Shown here: positions 36,001-48,500 of the stretch, piece after piece | How positions within the stretch are numbered: position 1 is the first letter of the stretch | How the letters are laid out: the number at the start of each line of letters is the position of its first letter | Origin: Setoptus koraiensis | Taxonomy: Eukaryota; Arthropoda | Length of the DNA: 64,000 bases | Reading direction: 5' to 3' | Assembly: GCA_048013815.1 (NCBI GenBank) | Contig: CM106585.1 | Span: 8,928,001-8,992,000 of the forward strand | Position numbers and translations under genes: made by a program | The notes under the pieces: model-generated | What the model saw: the letters and a program-made list of their open reading frames with translations, nothing else | Databases searched by the model: none | What the model was told of the DNA's origin: nothing

Positions 36001-37077
36001 ACTAAATACGAAAGTCTGTTGTGGGAGTAATGGGCCTCTTCGAAGGCAAACCTAATTAGCGTTCCGCCTCTTCTTTTCTCTCCCTCTCTCTCTCTCTCTC
36101 CCTCTCTCCTTGTGCGTCCACCACTAACCACTGATGCCAATGTCGCTTGCAGCTACCAATAAATTCCAATTTAGTGCTGGCCGTAATTTGGTTACAATAT
36201 CTCATTGTACTGTTTATTTCAATTGTTGTTGTATACAATTCTCGTAGTGAACGACAAAACTTTGTTCACTGGTCAATATGTGACATCACATTATCTGTGT
36301 GTAGTGATATCACCAGGATAGCACACAATCATGGCGCCCTCTATTGAGTGGTCAGTATAGTAAGCAATTAATTGAATAGAGAGGACCAATTGAATTAATA
36401 TACGCCAGCTTCACTACAACTTCCTGATTGGTGCTCGAAACCTTGAAGCAATTACTATACTACCTCTAATGAGATTTCCGTTCTCTCTCCCTCTCTGTAA
36501 TGATTGTCGGACAAGACACACAAGATAATCCAGAGCTTCAAATCAGCGTATCAGCAAACCCCTTTAGCTGTATAATGGAGGCCGGGAATGGGCATGGTCG
36601 ACCCAACACTAGAGGTCCGAGTATGTCAAGCAAACACTAAAAGTAACCAGTGTCAATAGATCCAATTATACATCTTATGGAAATTTGTTTGTGTCGTTCA
36701 TCCGGGGGGACACAAACAAACTATTTTGCTGTCACTGCTACTGGTGCTGTATCAGGCACTAGCACAGAGAACCCACATGCGATAAGATCACAGAAGCTCC
36801 AAATTGTCGACCCGACCCTCGGACCGATTTATAGACGGATTTAGCGCGACGATTAAAGGGATAAGGATAATGCTAATGACCAATCAGTGATGATTACTAG
36901 TGTAATCACTACCTAACTATACCCTTTTGATAGTGTATGATGTTCGAATCTATGGATATCATTACTGCTAAGTTGCTTCTCCGTTTCAATGATGTCTCCT
37001 GAAACTGACCAATCTTCGCTGTCTTGTAAGTCGGATGCTATTTTGGCACCACTAATAGCAATACAATATTGTGAGTG
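33051..37077. other. Intergenic, 5' flank of beat and 3' flank of the F-box gene
   Basis: No supported gene. It contains (GT)n at 33615-33638, a GTT run at about 33649-33670, a TTTGGTCTATTTCGG-type imperfect repeat at about 34256-34325, a (CT)n tract at about 36066-36111, and one RTTRCGYAAY palindrome at 35899-35908. It changes from GC-rich to AT-rich near 36 kb. The first part probably holds the beat promoter. Confidence 0.4.
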
Positions 37078-38202
37078 CTAGTCCCACTCAAAGGTGTACT
37101 GAATCCTAGATTTATAGCTCGCCGGAAGGGAGTCCAATTGTTCGCTAGTCAATGAATAATCACAAGCTATATATATGTGTATGTGTCCGAAATTAATTCT
37201 CTTCAATATATTATCCAGTAGCGCCATTGTTAGATAGCACTCTCTGAATTCAATCAATTTCACTCCAGTGCCATTATTTATCAAGTATTCAATGAGTGTG
37301 CTTGTCGTGAATCTTCTGTAATAGTTGGCACAAAATGGTTGATTGTGTACATGGTCTTGTACTGAGGCGACATCACCTTTACCTTGTAGAAAATTTGCAT
37401 TGCATAAACATAGTTTCTCTGTCATTGTGTTGGCAAACACAAACTTCAATGCTGCCTCGCCATCTTTGTTACAATTTAATTGTAAAAAATCTAATTTTCT
37501 TTTCATCTCAATTGATTTACACTCACCATTAGTTTTTTCGCACGAAGATGAATCTAGGAAGGCTGACATCTTGATTATTGACACATTTTTCAATAAGTCA
37601 ACGATGAGTTTAATAGTGTATACATCCACCGAACAGATACAGTTATGTATGATGATCTCCAGACAGGTAACAGTGTCAATGATTGTTGATTTGATGGTGT
37701 TAAGCGACCATGTTGTCGATCTATGTTGTGTTTCCATTGACAAAAATAGTTGTCTCAATAGGTGATTGCAGTTTTCTGTTGCATGTGTTGGATTTACGAT
37801 CAATCTTCTGCAAAATCTAAAAGTAGGTCGTAATAATCTAAGAATGTTTGAATTTTTTACAGGATCGCTCTCACGGGCTTGTTGTCGCAGACTCGAGGCA
37901 CCATTGGTCATATTTTGATGGCTACTAACAGTCGATTTTTCTTGCAAAATTTTTCTAAATTGTCTCAATTCTTCATCACCTAACACAACCGTTGATATCA
38001 ACTCTATGGGGGAGCGAACATGAAAGAAATTACTTTCATTCGTGAAGAATTTCAGACAATAGTTTGACGACATGGACAGCATGCGATGACATGTAGATGA
38101 TAGACTAAGGAAATCTTTGGCTTCTGTAAGAAGACCAAAAAATTTGAATATGATCTCGGTCGGTAATTTATCCATTTGAGCACGAATGACCAAGTTTTCC
38201 AT
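37078..38202 (-). CDS. F-box protein with degenerate leucine-rich C-terminal part
   Basis: From the ATG at 38202 the frame is open for 374 residues. An F-box lies at about residues 9-45 (MDKLPTEIIFKFFGLL, then LSLSSTCHRM), the segment that binds Skp1 in SCF ubiquitin ligases. The rest is Leu- and Cys-rich with patches such as LDFLQLNCN, TEKLCLCNANF and VKLIEFRECYL that look like irregular leucine-rich repeats and would bind a substrate. The frame stays open upstream to an excellent acceptor, TTTTTCTGTCAG, at about 38270, so an extra 5' exon could add residues. AT-rich, like the STAT next to it and unlike beat. The substrate is unknown. Confidence 0.65.
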   Translation of the reverse strand: MENLVIRAQMDKLPTEIIFKFFGLLTEAKDFLSLSSTCHRMLSMSSNYCLKFFTNESNFFHVRSPIELISTVVLGDEELRQFRKILQEKSTVSSHQNMTNGASSLRQQARESDPVKNSNILRLLRPTFRFCRRLIVNPTHATENCNHLLRQLFLSMETQHRSTTWSLNTIKSTIIDTVTCLEIIIHNCICSVDVYTIKLIVDLLKNVSIIKMSAFLDSSSCEKTNGECKSIEMKRKLDFLQLNCNKDGEAALKFVFANTMTEKLCLCNANFLQGKGDVASVQDHVHNQPFCANYYRRFTTSTLIEYLINNGTGVKLIEFRECYLTMALLDNILKRINFGHIHIYIACDYSLTSEQLDSLPASYKSRIQYTFEWD

Positions 38203-38422
38203 CTCTTGGTTATTAGGACTGCATCTGCAACTTCGATAGCTTGTCTTTTTCGACAATATCTCATGCTGACAGAAAAATCAAAGGTCCAAGAGAAAGAACT
38301 GATAGCTCCAACCGAACCGTCAACCAAACACCGGCGAAGAAGGGAATGCGATTTCATCTGCGACCCTACACAGGATGCCGCTCAACTGTAAAATGGACAC
38401 TTTTGCTCAAACAGCAAACTTT

Positions 38423-38893
38423 TCACAACAATAGTACAGCATCAGACTGTCGTATGCAAATATGATGATTCGTTGTCCAGAGAACAACACAGGTGAATGT
38501 CATGGTGCCTTTCATTGTTTGCTTGTTTTTCATCTTTCGGACAACTAACCTCTGTTCATACCTTCCAACGTTCTTAAAATTCATCATCGAATAAATACAA
38601 GATGAGAATGCAAATGGTGCTAAATATTGTAAAACCAACAATAAAGTCCGATTCAATGTGAAATCGACAGCCTTTCTGAATAGTTTCATTGTAGACACCA
38701 AACTGTTGTTACAATATCGTTGAATGTATGCCCAAATCAATAAATCGGCTTCGGGCAAATACGTGCAGTTAACGGTAATAATTTGCTCTAATCTATCTGA
38801 AACCATAGAATCAACTTGACGACAAGATACACCTTTGCCGTCGAGCAACGCTCTTGAGATCGGAATCAGCTGAAACATATTGAGTGGTGGCAT
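38423..38893 (-). CDS. Hypothetical protein, possibly the 5' exon of the F-box gene
   Basis: The ATG at 38893 opens 156 codons. The protein has a hydrophobic stretch (LLLVLQYLAPFAFSSCIY) preceded by a polar N-terminal part that includes PEADLLIWAYIQRYC. I recognise no family. Two good donors lie inside the frame near 38560-38570 (GGAAG/GTATGA and CAGAG/GTTAGT), so the last 40 or so residues may be intron. Both donors have phase 2, whereas the F-box exon needs phase 0 at its best acceptor, so a simple join fails. Either a separate small gene or an exon with an unseen partner. Confidence 0.35.
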   Translation of the reverse strand: MPPLNMFQLIPISRALLDGKGVSCRQVDSMVSDRLEQIITVNCTYLPEADLLIWAYIQRYCNNSLVSTMKLFRKAVDFTLNRTLLLVLQYLAPFAFSSCIYSMMNFKNVGRYEQRLVVRKMKNKQTMKGTMTFTCVVLWTTNHHICIRQSDAVLLL

Positions 38894-39198
38894 CTCTTGG
38901 AGAAGAAGAAAGGCGGAATACTAAACATCTGAAGTAAATTAGAAAACTATTGAAGGCCTTTCAGTCTCATTAGTCTGAAGTGATATTATATCGTCGACAA
39001 TGGTGGATATCATACCGAGTCTCGCTATCAGTGATGATGATTGTGAGTATTCTGATTATCTTTATTGATTGTACACGTTAATTTCTTTGGAAACTTCTCT
39101 AGAGCTCTTATCTCTAGATGCTTGTTCGCTTCGATAATCATTTGTTAGTTGATGTTATCCTCCAATAATGCCTATTTTTACTACTAAAAATTTAATTA
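38894..39198. other. Short intergenic spacer
   Basis: AT-rich sequence between the STAT stop codon and the small ORF. Nothing further is seen. Confidence 0.4.
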
Positions 39199-42100
39199 CT
39201 AAAAGAAATTTAAATTCTCTCCGTAGTCCGGTAAGCGCATTAGGTCGTTAACATCAACTTGGGACAAATAGTCGACTGGTTGATCAGGCTCCAGTTCATT
39301 CCTAAGATGAAAAAAATTTGTTCACATCGTTTCCGTATTTTTTTCGTGTATATTTATAATAATTTCATTTTAGAGTGATAGTTTTTTATCGTTCAAGCGT
39401 AGATATGACGTCAGAGTAACAGCGATAGTGAGACCAGAATAAGGAATGTTTTGTGGATATTTGATTGACGATAACAATAATATAGTTATAACAATGAATA
39501 GTGTCAACAGGTTAATAATCATAGAAGATCATATGAAAAGCTTGTTAGTTAACTGGTTATATAGTGATGATCAGGGTTATTGTTTCTTGAAAACTGGCTA
39601 GTTAGTTGGATAACCATTCTTTCGAGCATACGATGTATATAGGTCGTTAACGGCGAAATCGAATATTCAACTAGAAGTATTCTTTGTTTCTTGTTTAATA
39701 AATTTTATTAACATTGAATTAATATTTATTCTTATCTAAGCCTCTTGACTCGTGTGAGCTTTCACTAGTTAAGACCAAAATGTAATCTTCCTGTGAACTA
39801 TATGAGCATACGAGCCGAGGGATTTAACATTATCGCATTCCGATATCATGTTTATAAACAAGGTCATTATTAATAAATGCTTCACGATTTCAGCCGAAAC
39901 AAATCTCGTGTTTCGAATCTGATCCAACTGAGTTAGATCAGATTCGTAACATGAGTAACAATAGTGATAGATAGCTAGTAGATGAGTTACGAGCTTAATG
40001 TAATAGATTAGTAGTTTCTGATTAGAGGTTGCTGATAGAGTTATGAGTTTCCCTAAAGTTGTACAGTAGATGGAGAGTTTGTGATGTTTAATTATTTTGA
40101 AAGAAAGTTAATCTATATAGAGTGAAGCAGAGAGTAGTAGAAAGCAGTAAATTTAAATTGTTATTATTATTATCAAATGCAATTCAATCATGTCATCTCG
40201 CTGTTTTGGACAACAAGTCTATCTACTTACCGATACTTCGAATCAATATTTTGTGAAAACGAAGAGGAGTTGTCATGGTAGATCTCCTCGGGCGTACTTG
40301 GAGCATAAGAAGAATTTGGTGTTGCTGGACAATCCGCATTGGGATAACTATAAATGAAGAAGTAATATTGAAATGAGTTATATTAATTTCGGAAGTTTGA
40401 ATCAGTCAGAATGACTTGAGGGTTGAAACTTGATCTACTTACTCTATTATTGTCTGAACTAAGAGGGGTTGTAAGTAATGATTGTTCTGATGTTGTTTCT
40501 TTAATATATTATCAGGCGTATAATATGCCTGAAAGGCTATGTCTTTCGGGGTGTCCGGGTAAAGGTAGAGCAATTGCTTGACGTCTTTTATTCTATCGGC
40601 CAACGAACGAACAACTAAATCCTTATGAGAAAATGGTTGCAACATGAGAATTTCTCGCTGGTTATTATTCGGATTCTGGTGACACCAGGCAACTGTGATT
40701 CCGCCTAGCTCTGATTCACTGAATCTGATCAGAAAAGTGCCGTTATCTTGAGCGCTCGATATTAGGTGGGCGTTGAGAAGTAAATTTTCGGCATCTCTAC
40801 GACTGGCGAATCCCAAAATGCGACGGTCAACCCACATGGACTTGAGATAGTCTCGAGTTAATTTACAGATGGAATAAAACCATTCCCAAAATGTAAAGTT
40901 TCTATCGCCAAGCGGGTCTTTGGCGAACTGACTCCATGTTATCAATTCTTCATGGTAATTCTTATCGCTTTCTAATTCTGTCCTAAGAGCTTTAGATGCT
41001 AGAAATCTCAAATTGTTCTCATCGAGACCACGACCGCAAAAGTATTCGAACTTATCGCTGAGAACTGCACCAAGGTTAGCCCAATAAACTGACTCTGGAA
41101 CCTTAAATGGTAGTCGATTTGTTTTGGCGAAAGCGTTGTCCCATGTGATGGTGGCCCAAGCATGTGGCTCTTGATTTCCGTGAACAATGACAACAACTGG
41201 CAATGACATCGCCCAAATATCGAACACTAGAACATTTTCCTGATTGTTTGATGAACCGGGGCTAGAGTCATGGACCCTATGTGTTGCATGGAATAATAAT
41301 GTAAATTTTTCATCCATGACAGATTCGGTGCCCTTCTTTTCGGCTCGCTTGATCTTCTTCAACTGCATATTCCTGAAATTACAACTCAACTGACCATCTT
41401 TTGATTGATATTCTAGACGACCATAACTGTTAAGTATTTCTCCACTAGTATCTAGATGAGAGAAATTGAGATTGTATCCCATCGGTTGATGAGGATGAAT
41501 GACAGTCTGATTGGCTACTATATTAGGATCAAATAGTTGATGCTGACTAAAGTTACTAGAGAAATTCGTCTGCATTGGGCCACCGAATGCATTCATGGGT
41601 TCCATGTCATTCATTGTGTGCTGCGGATAGTGGCGATATGCTTCGTTTAGATTATAATTGTTCTGAAAAGCGTGGGCCTGTTGCTCACTGATTATTTTGA
41701 CGTGAACCTCAGGTGACATGGTGTGTATGTTCAATGAGTTGCCGCATAGAGAGCGAACAGTTGCCATAAACCGAGTGTTAGTTTTCATCACTTGAGGTGG
41801 TTGTTTCTCCAAAACAAATGTCTCTGCCAGTAACGTTTTGATATTTCTTGTGTAACTGCCAATAAGGACAACAATTGAGTTAATGTCAGAATTAATTGGT
41901 AATGCATTCATTGCCATTTCCATGGTTTTGAGAGTAATGCGATTGCTCCATAGACAACCCATGAGCATTTCGCAACAAACTTGTATTTGTGCGAGATTAT
42001 TATCGAAATCGCATCCGTTACCGGCCAATTGCTGACGACGTCTCCAATCGGCCACCAAGTGACAGAGAACACGTTGTTGGACTTGATCCAAAGAATTATA

Positions 42101-42514
42101 CAGATGCTGCTGCTGCACCTTAAAATGTTCTCTCATCTGGGTGAGATCATGAGCTTTAAACTTCAAGCTTTCGTCATAATTTCTGATATCATTCTCACAT
42201 TGTTGGCTGGCCTCCTGATCCTGTCGGCGCCTGGCGTTCTCCAGACAGTGATCGAATCTCGTTCTGTTCTGGTATAACAGTATAAAAGCCTCCTGGTTTT
42301 GTCTACATTGCTTATCGAATTCGTTTAGTTCAGCACCTTGCGTGCTAAAAAGGGCCAAGAGTTTTTTGCACTCGTCGAGTTCCTCTTCGTAGGCTTTTTT
42401 AATTTGTGGCTGGTTAGCTGTAGCGATTGCCGCTGGGACGGCGGTGACGGTAGCAGCGGTAGCAGCAGTGGAATCGTTTCTGTAGCAGCTAGTGGCTGAT
42501 TCCATGGGCTCCAT
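39199..42514 (-). CDS. STAT: STAT transcription factor (STAT5-like)
   Basis: Three exons (42514-40443, 40347-40231, 39301-39199), phase 2 at both joins, give 763 residues. STATs are phosphorylated by JAK kinases, dimerise through SH2-phosphotyrosine contacts and activate genes in the nucleus. Visible parts: coiled coil at about 38-240; DNA-binding domain with VKIISEQQAHAF and LSCNFRNMQLKKIKRAEKKG, closest in wording to STAT5; linker with FTFWEWFYSI and SMWVDRRILGFASRRDAE; SH2 with GTFLIRFSESELGG, Arg597 being the phosphotyrosine ligand; and the likely activating Tyr680 (NNHYLQPL). Exons 2 and 3 add a Ser/Pro/acidic tail. The usual N-terminal interaction domain is absent from this frame: an in-frame TAA lies seven codons before the ATG. 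The DNA-binding domain holds an extra 70-odd residues (about 281-356). Confidence 0.93.
39302..40230 (-). other. STAT intron 2
   Basis: A 929-base AT-rich intron between a GTAAGT donor and a CTTAG acceptor. It contains a perfect 11-bp inverted repeat (39914-39924 with 39936-39946) and otherwise nothing I can name. Confidence 0.6.
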
Positions 42515-45500
42515 GATTGTTGATATTGATAACTTAAAATGATGATTTTAAAATTACAACTACAGTTGCCTGCTTGATAACTTGTTTCGGTTCTCACTGT
42601 TGAATTGAGTGGATTATTACTGAGAGACAATTCACTCAACTGATGAATGAATATAAACCTATAATAATAATAATCGAGCTAGCTAAATATGTCACTGGAT
42701 GTCTTGTTGAGAGATAGATGTAGATAGATGTTTTTGTTAGGTCATTAGCGATATGATATGATATGGTGCTGTGTGTACATTGAGTCTTTCGGTTTGTGTT
42801 TGAGAGTGCGGGGCCAATTGTTGTGTCGGCTCAAGTAATAGGTGCATGTGTGTTGTTATCGGGAAAAAGGGGTTGGCGCAGTGGCGTAAATAACAGCAAT
42901 TTGTGAAAGTAGATGTATGTGAGTGTGTGTGTCTGTCTATACAATGGTCAGATTTGATTAGTAAAATATGTCTGCTTCTTCTTTAGTTGTAGTTGTTTTG
43001 TGAAAATCTTATCATCATCATCATTGTGTTGACTTGAAAAGAAACAGCGCTATGTCAAGTGCGAATGTGAGTTAGTGTCTGAATTAGTGTTTGTGGTGTG
43101 TGTGTGTCCTAGATAAACGACGATAACAATTCTCGCTAGAAACGTCTTGGTGTTGTTTTTTGTCTTGTGTCTCCTGCTGGTGATTGGTGTGTTAATTCGT
43201 GGCAAACATGATAGCGATCTCAATATACATGTAAAGGTAAGCTACCGAACAGTTATGTGTGTTGGATAGCTGCTGCCGATGGTGATGATCTGTCTGGGAT
43301 AAGCCGCGTCTGGGTGCCAGGCTGTCTGAGTGCAAATGCAATTAGTGATAGCGATTCTTAATAATTTATCAAACATTCAGTAGGTAACGAGAGGTGTCAA
43401 TAATCACATGGTATCCAGCGTAATAATAAATCATGGTAACATGGTGGTAATAATAGCACGCGAGTAATAATAATATAATAACGATTCGCCAGTCGACAAT
43501 AATGTTGTTTGATAATTGGTTTGCGACGCTGGCCAGTGTCTGGCGATGCCGGGCAAAAACGTTGGCTGATATTGGATAAAATGGTGGATAAATGGTGTAT
43601 TAAATAATAATAACGTCGCTGGCTGAAAATATTGGCTTGTGGCGAAGATCGGTGAGTAGTCGTCTCGTTATTGAGTCGCAGCGGCAGTCTTGCCTCTTCC
43701 CCTTCGCTCGTCGTCGTGAGCGCGTCCGACAACAACAACAACCCTTGCTAAATGACGCATGCAGATGGTGTGTGCGATCGGCGTGTGCAACGTGTTCACG
43801 CTCTATCCGCGCTGTTCGTCATCGGCTGCTCAATGTTGGCCGCCAAATGTTCGCCGCCGAATGTTCGATTCGATTTGTGTTTGTTCGATTTCACGAGCGC
43901 ACATTCGTCATGTCGCCAATGGATGCTAATGGCCAAATAATACACTCTGATATGCACTGTTATAATTGTTCGACGCTCGATAATTGTGACAATGCTCGCA
44001 ATAATCGAAATAACAAGCTCCGTAGACAATGGCGCACACACACACACACACACACACAAGATTCGATTTCTCCTTTGTGTCTTGACTGATGGCCTCTATT
44101 GTGCAGTTATGCCTTGTGCAAGCTCTACGCACACAGTGGCAGCGAATATTTTACTGTTGGGGGTATATGGAATATATAGAACACTCCAGCCACGGCTAAT
44201 ACAAAATGACTAATAGAATAAAAATAAGCGAGCCAGGCTTGCATTTTGGCTGCCATTGCACACACGCATTTTAGCATTGTATGGCATTATATAGTGCACA
44301 CACAAGAAGTGCAAGTGGAACAGCACAACAGTGCGACACAATATCGGCGCGCCTGCCAGCCAGTGCAGCAGCAGCGACGAGCCAGGCGCACACAGTCAGC
44401 AGCGGCGTCGAACTAACGAAGCAAAGCCGCTACCGCCGCCGCCGCCGCCGCCGCACAATCGAACAAGCTGTAAGCGAACTAACAAGTGCACACACACACA
44501 CACACATATCAATGTTTGACGTCTGACTCATAAATGCACTATAACAGCTACAGATAATTCCACTTGGCGCTCTCACACATGGCATAGCAGCAACTTGCCC
44601 ATTCCACTAGCCGCCTGCTGCCGTCTAACCCATTCTCAATATTGCCGCTGCTGCGCTAAGGACACTTCATATTCCCCGACACGCCCCCCCCCCTATACCC
44701 GTGCGGTGCCGCTTGTTGCAAGCGGCTTGGGTGCGCGGCATTTCACGGCCAAACGAGGCAGCCGGTTGTACCGCACCGCGCCGCTGCAGTTGCTGTTTCT
44801 TTAGTGTCTCTAGTGACTAGAGTCTAGTCAATAGTCTAGTCACTAGTCTAGTGTTGTATTTGTGCAGCAAGGCTTGCGCCTCGGCGGCGCTGCGATCGCG
44901 TCGAGCGCGCAGCACAGTGTGCAGCATTGACAGCAGCACAGTGGCACGCTATGGAGTTGGAGTATTGCGCCGACACATGTCGTGTTCCAAATTCTGTGCA
45001 ATTACGTAAGCGCAATAACTATCTGTGTTTGTAGCTACGCAAAAATACAAATCACATAGTCCAGCAGATACTATCGGGTCCACAGTGCACTGGCCAAACA
45101 GACGGAAATACCTGGCACGGGTCTTGTTTACCTGTGCGAGTCTTGCTTAGCCGCGTATGCTAATGTGACGTAGAGTATGATGACCGATCAGTTAGCTCTC
45201 ATTCATATTTCATCAATTCATATTTCATCATTTGTGCGTCGGCTTCTTGGCGAGACTGGCTGAGACGGCTCAGGGCGAGATGACTCATATGGGGGTTGCA
45301 TATCATTATTGTTACATATGTCCGCGATTCAGGTGTCCAGTCGGACACTTTGTTGCGACTGCACGAGCAGCACGCGATTCACGAGCCGACAGGTGAGTGA
45401 GAGAATCAGAGCAAATCTGCAGATTTGTGTCATATCTGGGTACACACATGTGACTGGGCACCGGAGTGAGTGGGCGCGCCAGAGCGGGCATGACAATTAC

Positions 45501-48500
45501 AAATCGGGCACGCGACCGAATTGTCAATTGGATAATTCAACTCATAAAGGCTGTTTATTATGCTCGCTAGCTGCACTGCATTGCTACTGCTGCCACTACT
45601 GCTGCCAGTAGTAGAGCACCCAAATAGAGCCGTCTCGGTGTCTCTCGAAGTATTTGGCCAGTGGCGCTCGTTGCCGTTGCGACACGCGCGCGCCCCTATT
45701 GAGCTGACGCAAATGCCACCGAAGCCAATGGCTGTTCCGCTGTCGCACTCGATTATCCCTTTCTGCATGTCACTCAGCTAGCTTGCCGCAGCAGCCGAAC
45801 TAACCTTATCCGTAATATCAATATTGGTTGCGTCGTACGTTTGTCGTGCGCTTGTCGCCGTGTCAAGCTGGCGTTCCGGCAATTCGGGCACTACGCCAGC
45901 ACCGACAGCACCAGTCGGCGTACAAGTTGACAATCTGGCACGGTATTGCGCCGTAAATGCGTCGACACATTCGAACATGTCGCGTTTTGTACAGCCCGGC
46001 ATGTTGTGCGATATGGCTCAACTGCGTGCGTGCGTGTGTGTGTGTGTGTGCGTCGGTGTGTGTTGGCTCGCCAAAACAGGTGTATCGCGCAAATTGACAA
46101 GAGTAAAAAGGGAAAGCTCGTTACTCTGCCTCCCCCGTTCGATCGTTAACTAATCCGATTTGCTGTCCCACAAGACAATTACTCGGCCACGGTTTGTTTA
46201 CGTTCGAGAGTGAGCGATTTGCGTCGGCCGATTGCGCCCTCGCACCCACCAACTATCACCAAAACATCTCATTTTTTTCCTCTCGGTGTCCCCGTTCGGC
46301 GAGCTGGCTGCAGCCGGCTCACACTATATAAATGGCGCCAACTGGATAAATGGCGTCGACTGGATAAATGGGCCAACTCGGGCCCGTTCATCGAGCTGCA
46401 GCCACTCGTCGGTGCTCCCCATCCAGTAACAAGCGCTGGCGGGCCTCATAATCGGGCCGATTCATTTGGACGGACACACTGGCTGCGAGAGTCACAAACC
46501 GTCCGTGAGCACCGTAGGCATTGTGACAAATCCATATCGATGCGAACAGCTCATCATCGGCACTGCTGCTCACTTTGGCTCGTTTTGGCCCAATTTGGCT
46601 CAATCTGGCTCAATCCGGCGCACATTTTGGGGCTCAGTGGGGCCGTGTCTGTCAGCATCATACTGCTGCTATCATAACAGTTGCCACGCAAAACGCTCTC
46701 AAGCTCCCCCCGCTGGGTCTAGCCACGAGCACTGGTGACTAGACGCACGCCCACGACCGCCGCTTCTCAAGAACTATCAATGAAATGTTTGTCGCTCATG
46801 AATATGTTAATAAAGTGGCCGCGCGTGCACCAGTCACATAGCCAGCCAGCCAGCCAGCATGTAGTTGTTGGCTGGTCTCTCTTATTGGGCTTCTGATTGG
46901 CCCGCCGACCTTGAAATCAGCTGTCATGATGACGATATCCGGCAACATCATACAAGCGGCAGCCCTGCAGCGGTTTGCGTTGCTTGCTTGTTGTGTCGCC
47001 AAAATAATTAGTTCACCTCCACACCGCTACACCGATCGGTAGCGCTCGGGGCCCCGCCGGCCGAGCTTGTTAGCAGTGGCGCGGTCTTGTTGACGACAGA
47101 TACTTGAGATAATCCGATCTTGATCATGTGATCACTTTGATTTCTGTCGGCAGCGAGCCCCAATCAGGCAGTTGATTGGGGCCATGAGCATGCAGGCAAT
47201 TCTGAATTTGAATTCTAATGGACTCATTAGACGGCCTCGACAAGCACACTGAACGATATTATCGTTACGATAGCGCACGGTCGTCTCTTCGCGAGGCCCC
47301 TCTCTCTGTCGCCTCTGTCAAGAGCGAGCGCTCGCTGTCACTTGTGGGTGCCACAAAATCGGCCAGTCAGGCTCGCTGTGCTGCTGCAACAATGGAGATG
47401 GCGCAATCAACGGGGCCTCAAGTTTTTGCGAATGACCAATTGTTGTCTGTCAGTTGGTCGTTGTCGTCAGTGCCTTGCGCGATCAATGTCGCTCGAGCCC
47501 ACCGACTGGTGACAAGAATCCGAACTGCGTGAGCTTGACAATTTCAAGTGCGCCAACAAGCAGCCCTGACACTGGCCAGCTAATGTAACATTAGTAATGT
47601 TACCGGTAGTGTCCATGTTTATGAGTGTTGTATATTAATGAGTGTATCATTTCCTCTTTGCCATTTACGACCAGCTCAAGCAACTAGGCAGCGCAACAGC
47701 GCAACAACCATTTGCATCATGCTGCCGATTGTTGCCCGACAGACAGTGGAGGCTGGAGGAAAAAGAGAAAAGTTGTTTCAAGTTCATGGCTGTCACTGGC
47801 TGGCTATGTGTCTCGCCGGCGAGCTAACTATGCATTCTGGCAACAAAATTTTTATATTTACTTGTGCTTGATATGCACGACCAATGTATAGTAGTTGTTA
47901 TTCTGTTCACTTAGAAACAACCTCATCAGTGATTTGCAATTAAAGATAAGAGGACAGAGCGAGCATTTTGTTTGTTCGTTGGCTCGCATTTGGCAACCCG
48001 CATTTCGCAAGCCAGTTGGCTCAAGCTCGCTGATTGGCCGCGACCAGTGAAACTGGCTGAGCTTGGGCAAAAGTTTAACCTTACACACGGCGCGAGAAGG
48101 GCAGCTATTTCTATTTCAAGGTGGCTAGCAACTAGTTTCACTGTCACCTTTGTGCCGTCTTCGGTATTTTATGATGATGCATTCGCTGTTGAGCTTGTAT
48201 CGCATCATCAGCACAGTCGTGGCATAAACGCACATCACTGGCACTGACACACCACAAAATGCCAAACTAGCTAATCTGCATCAGTCATCAATTAGATTAC
48301 ACAACAGGTGAAAAAGAAGCGTCTCTCTATATGTTCAGTAGGGTGTGTTGTTGCATCACGAAGTCGCCGCACGACCATTCGTTGCATTGAGTGCTCGAAT
48401 GGTCGCTCTCGACTCGAGAGTCTCGAGGCTGTCGAGCAGCAGTGGCTACTTTCTTCTCGGATTCTTTCGCCGAGTGCTGGTGGATATTTCAGCGATTCAT

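Noticed and set aside
38203-38357. Frame starting MRYCRKRQAIEV overlapping the F-box start
   Set aside because: It is out of frame with the F-box domain and shows no domain of its own; it is joined in phase only by a donor that would destroy the F-box.
39914-39946. 11-bp perfect inverted repeat in STAT intron 2
   Set aside because: Short, AT-rich and isolated; such repeats are expected by chance in a window of this size.
42325-42639. Out-of-frame 104-codon frame over the STAT start
   Set aside because: It does not encode a STAT N-terminal domain and only shadows the STAT coding sequence.
47218-47532. ATG-initiated 104-codon frame in the STAT/GMC spacer
   Set aside because: No motif, no splice context, and one of many similar frames in GC-rich DNA; it could not be supported as a STAT or GMC exon.
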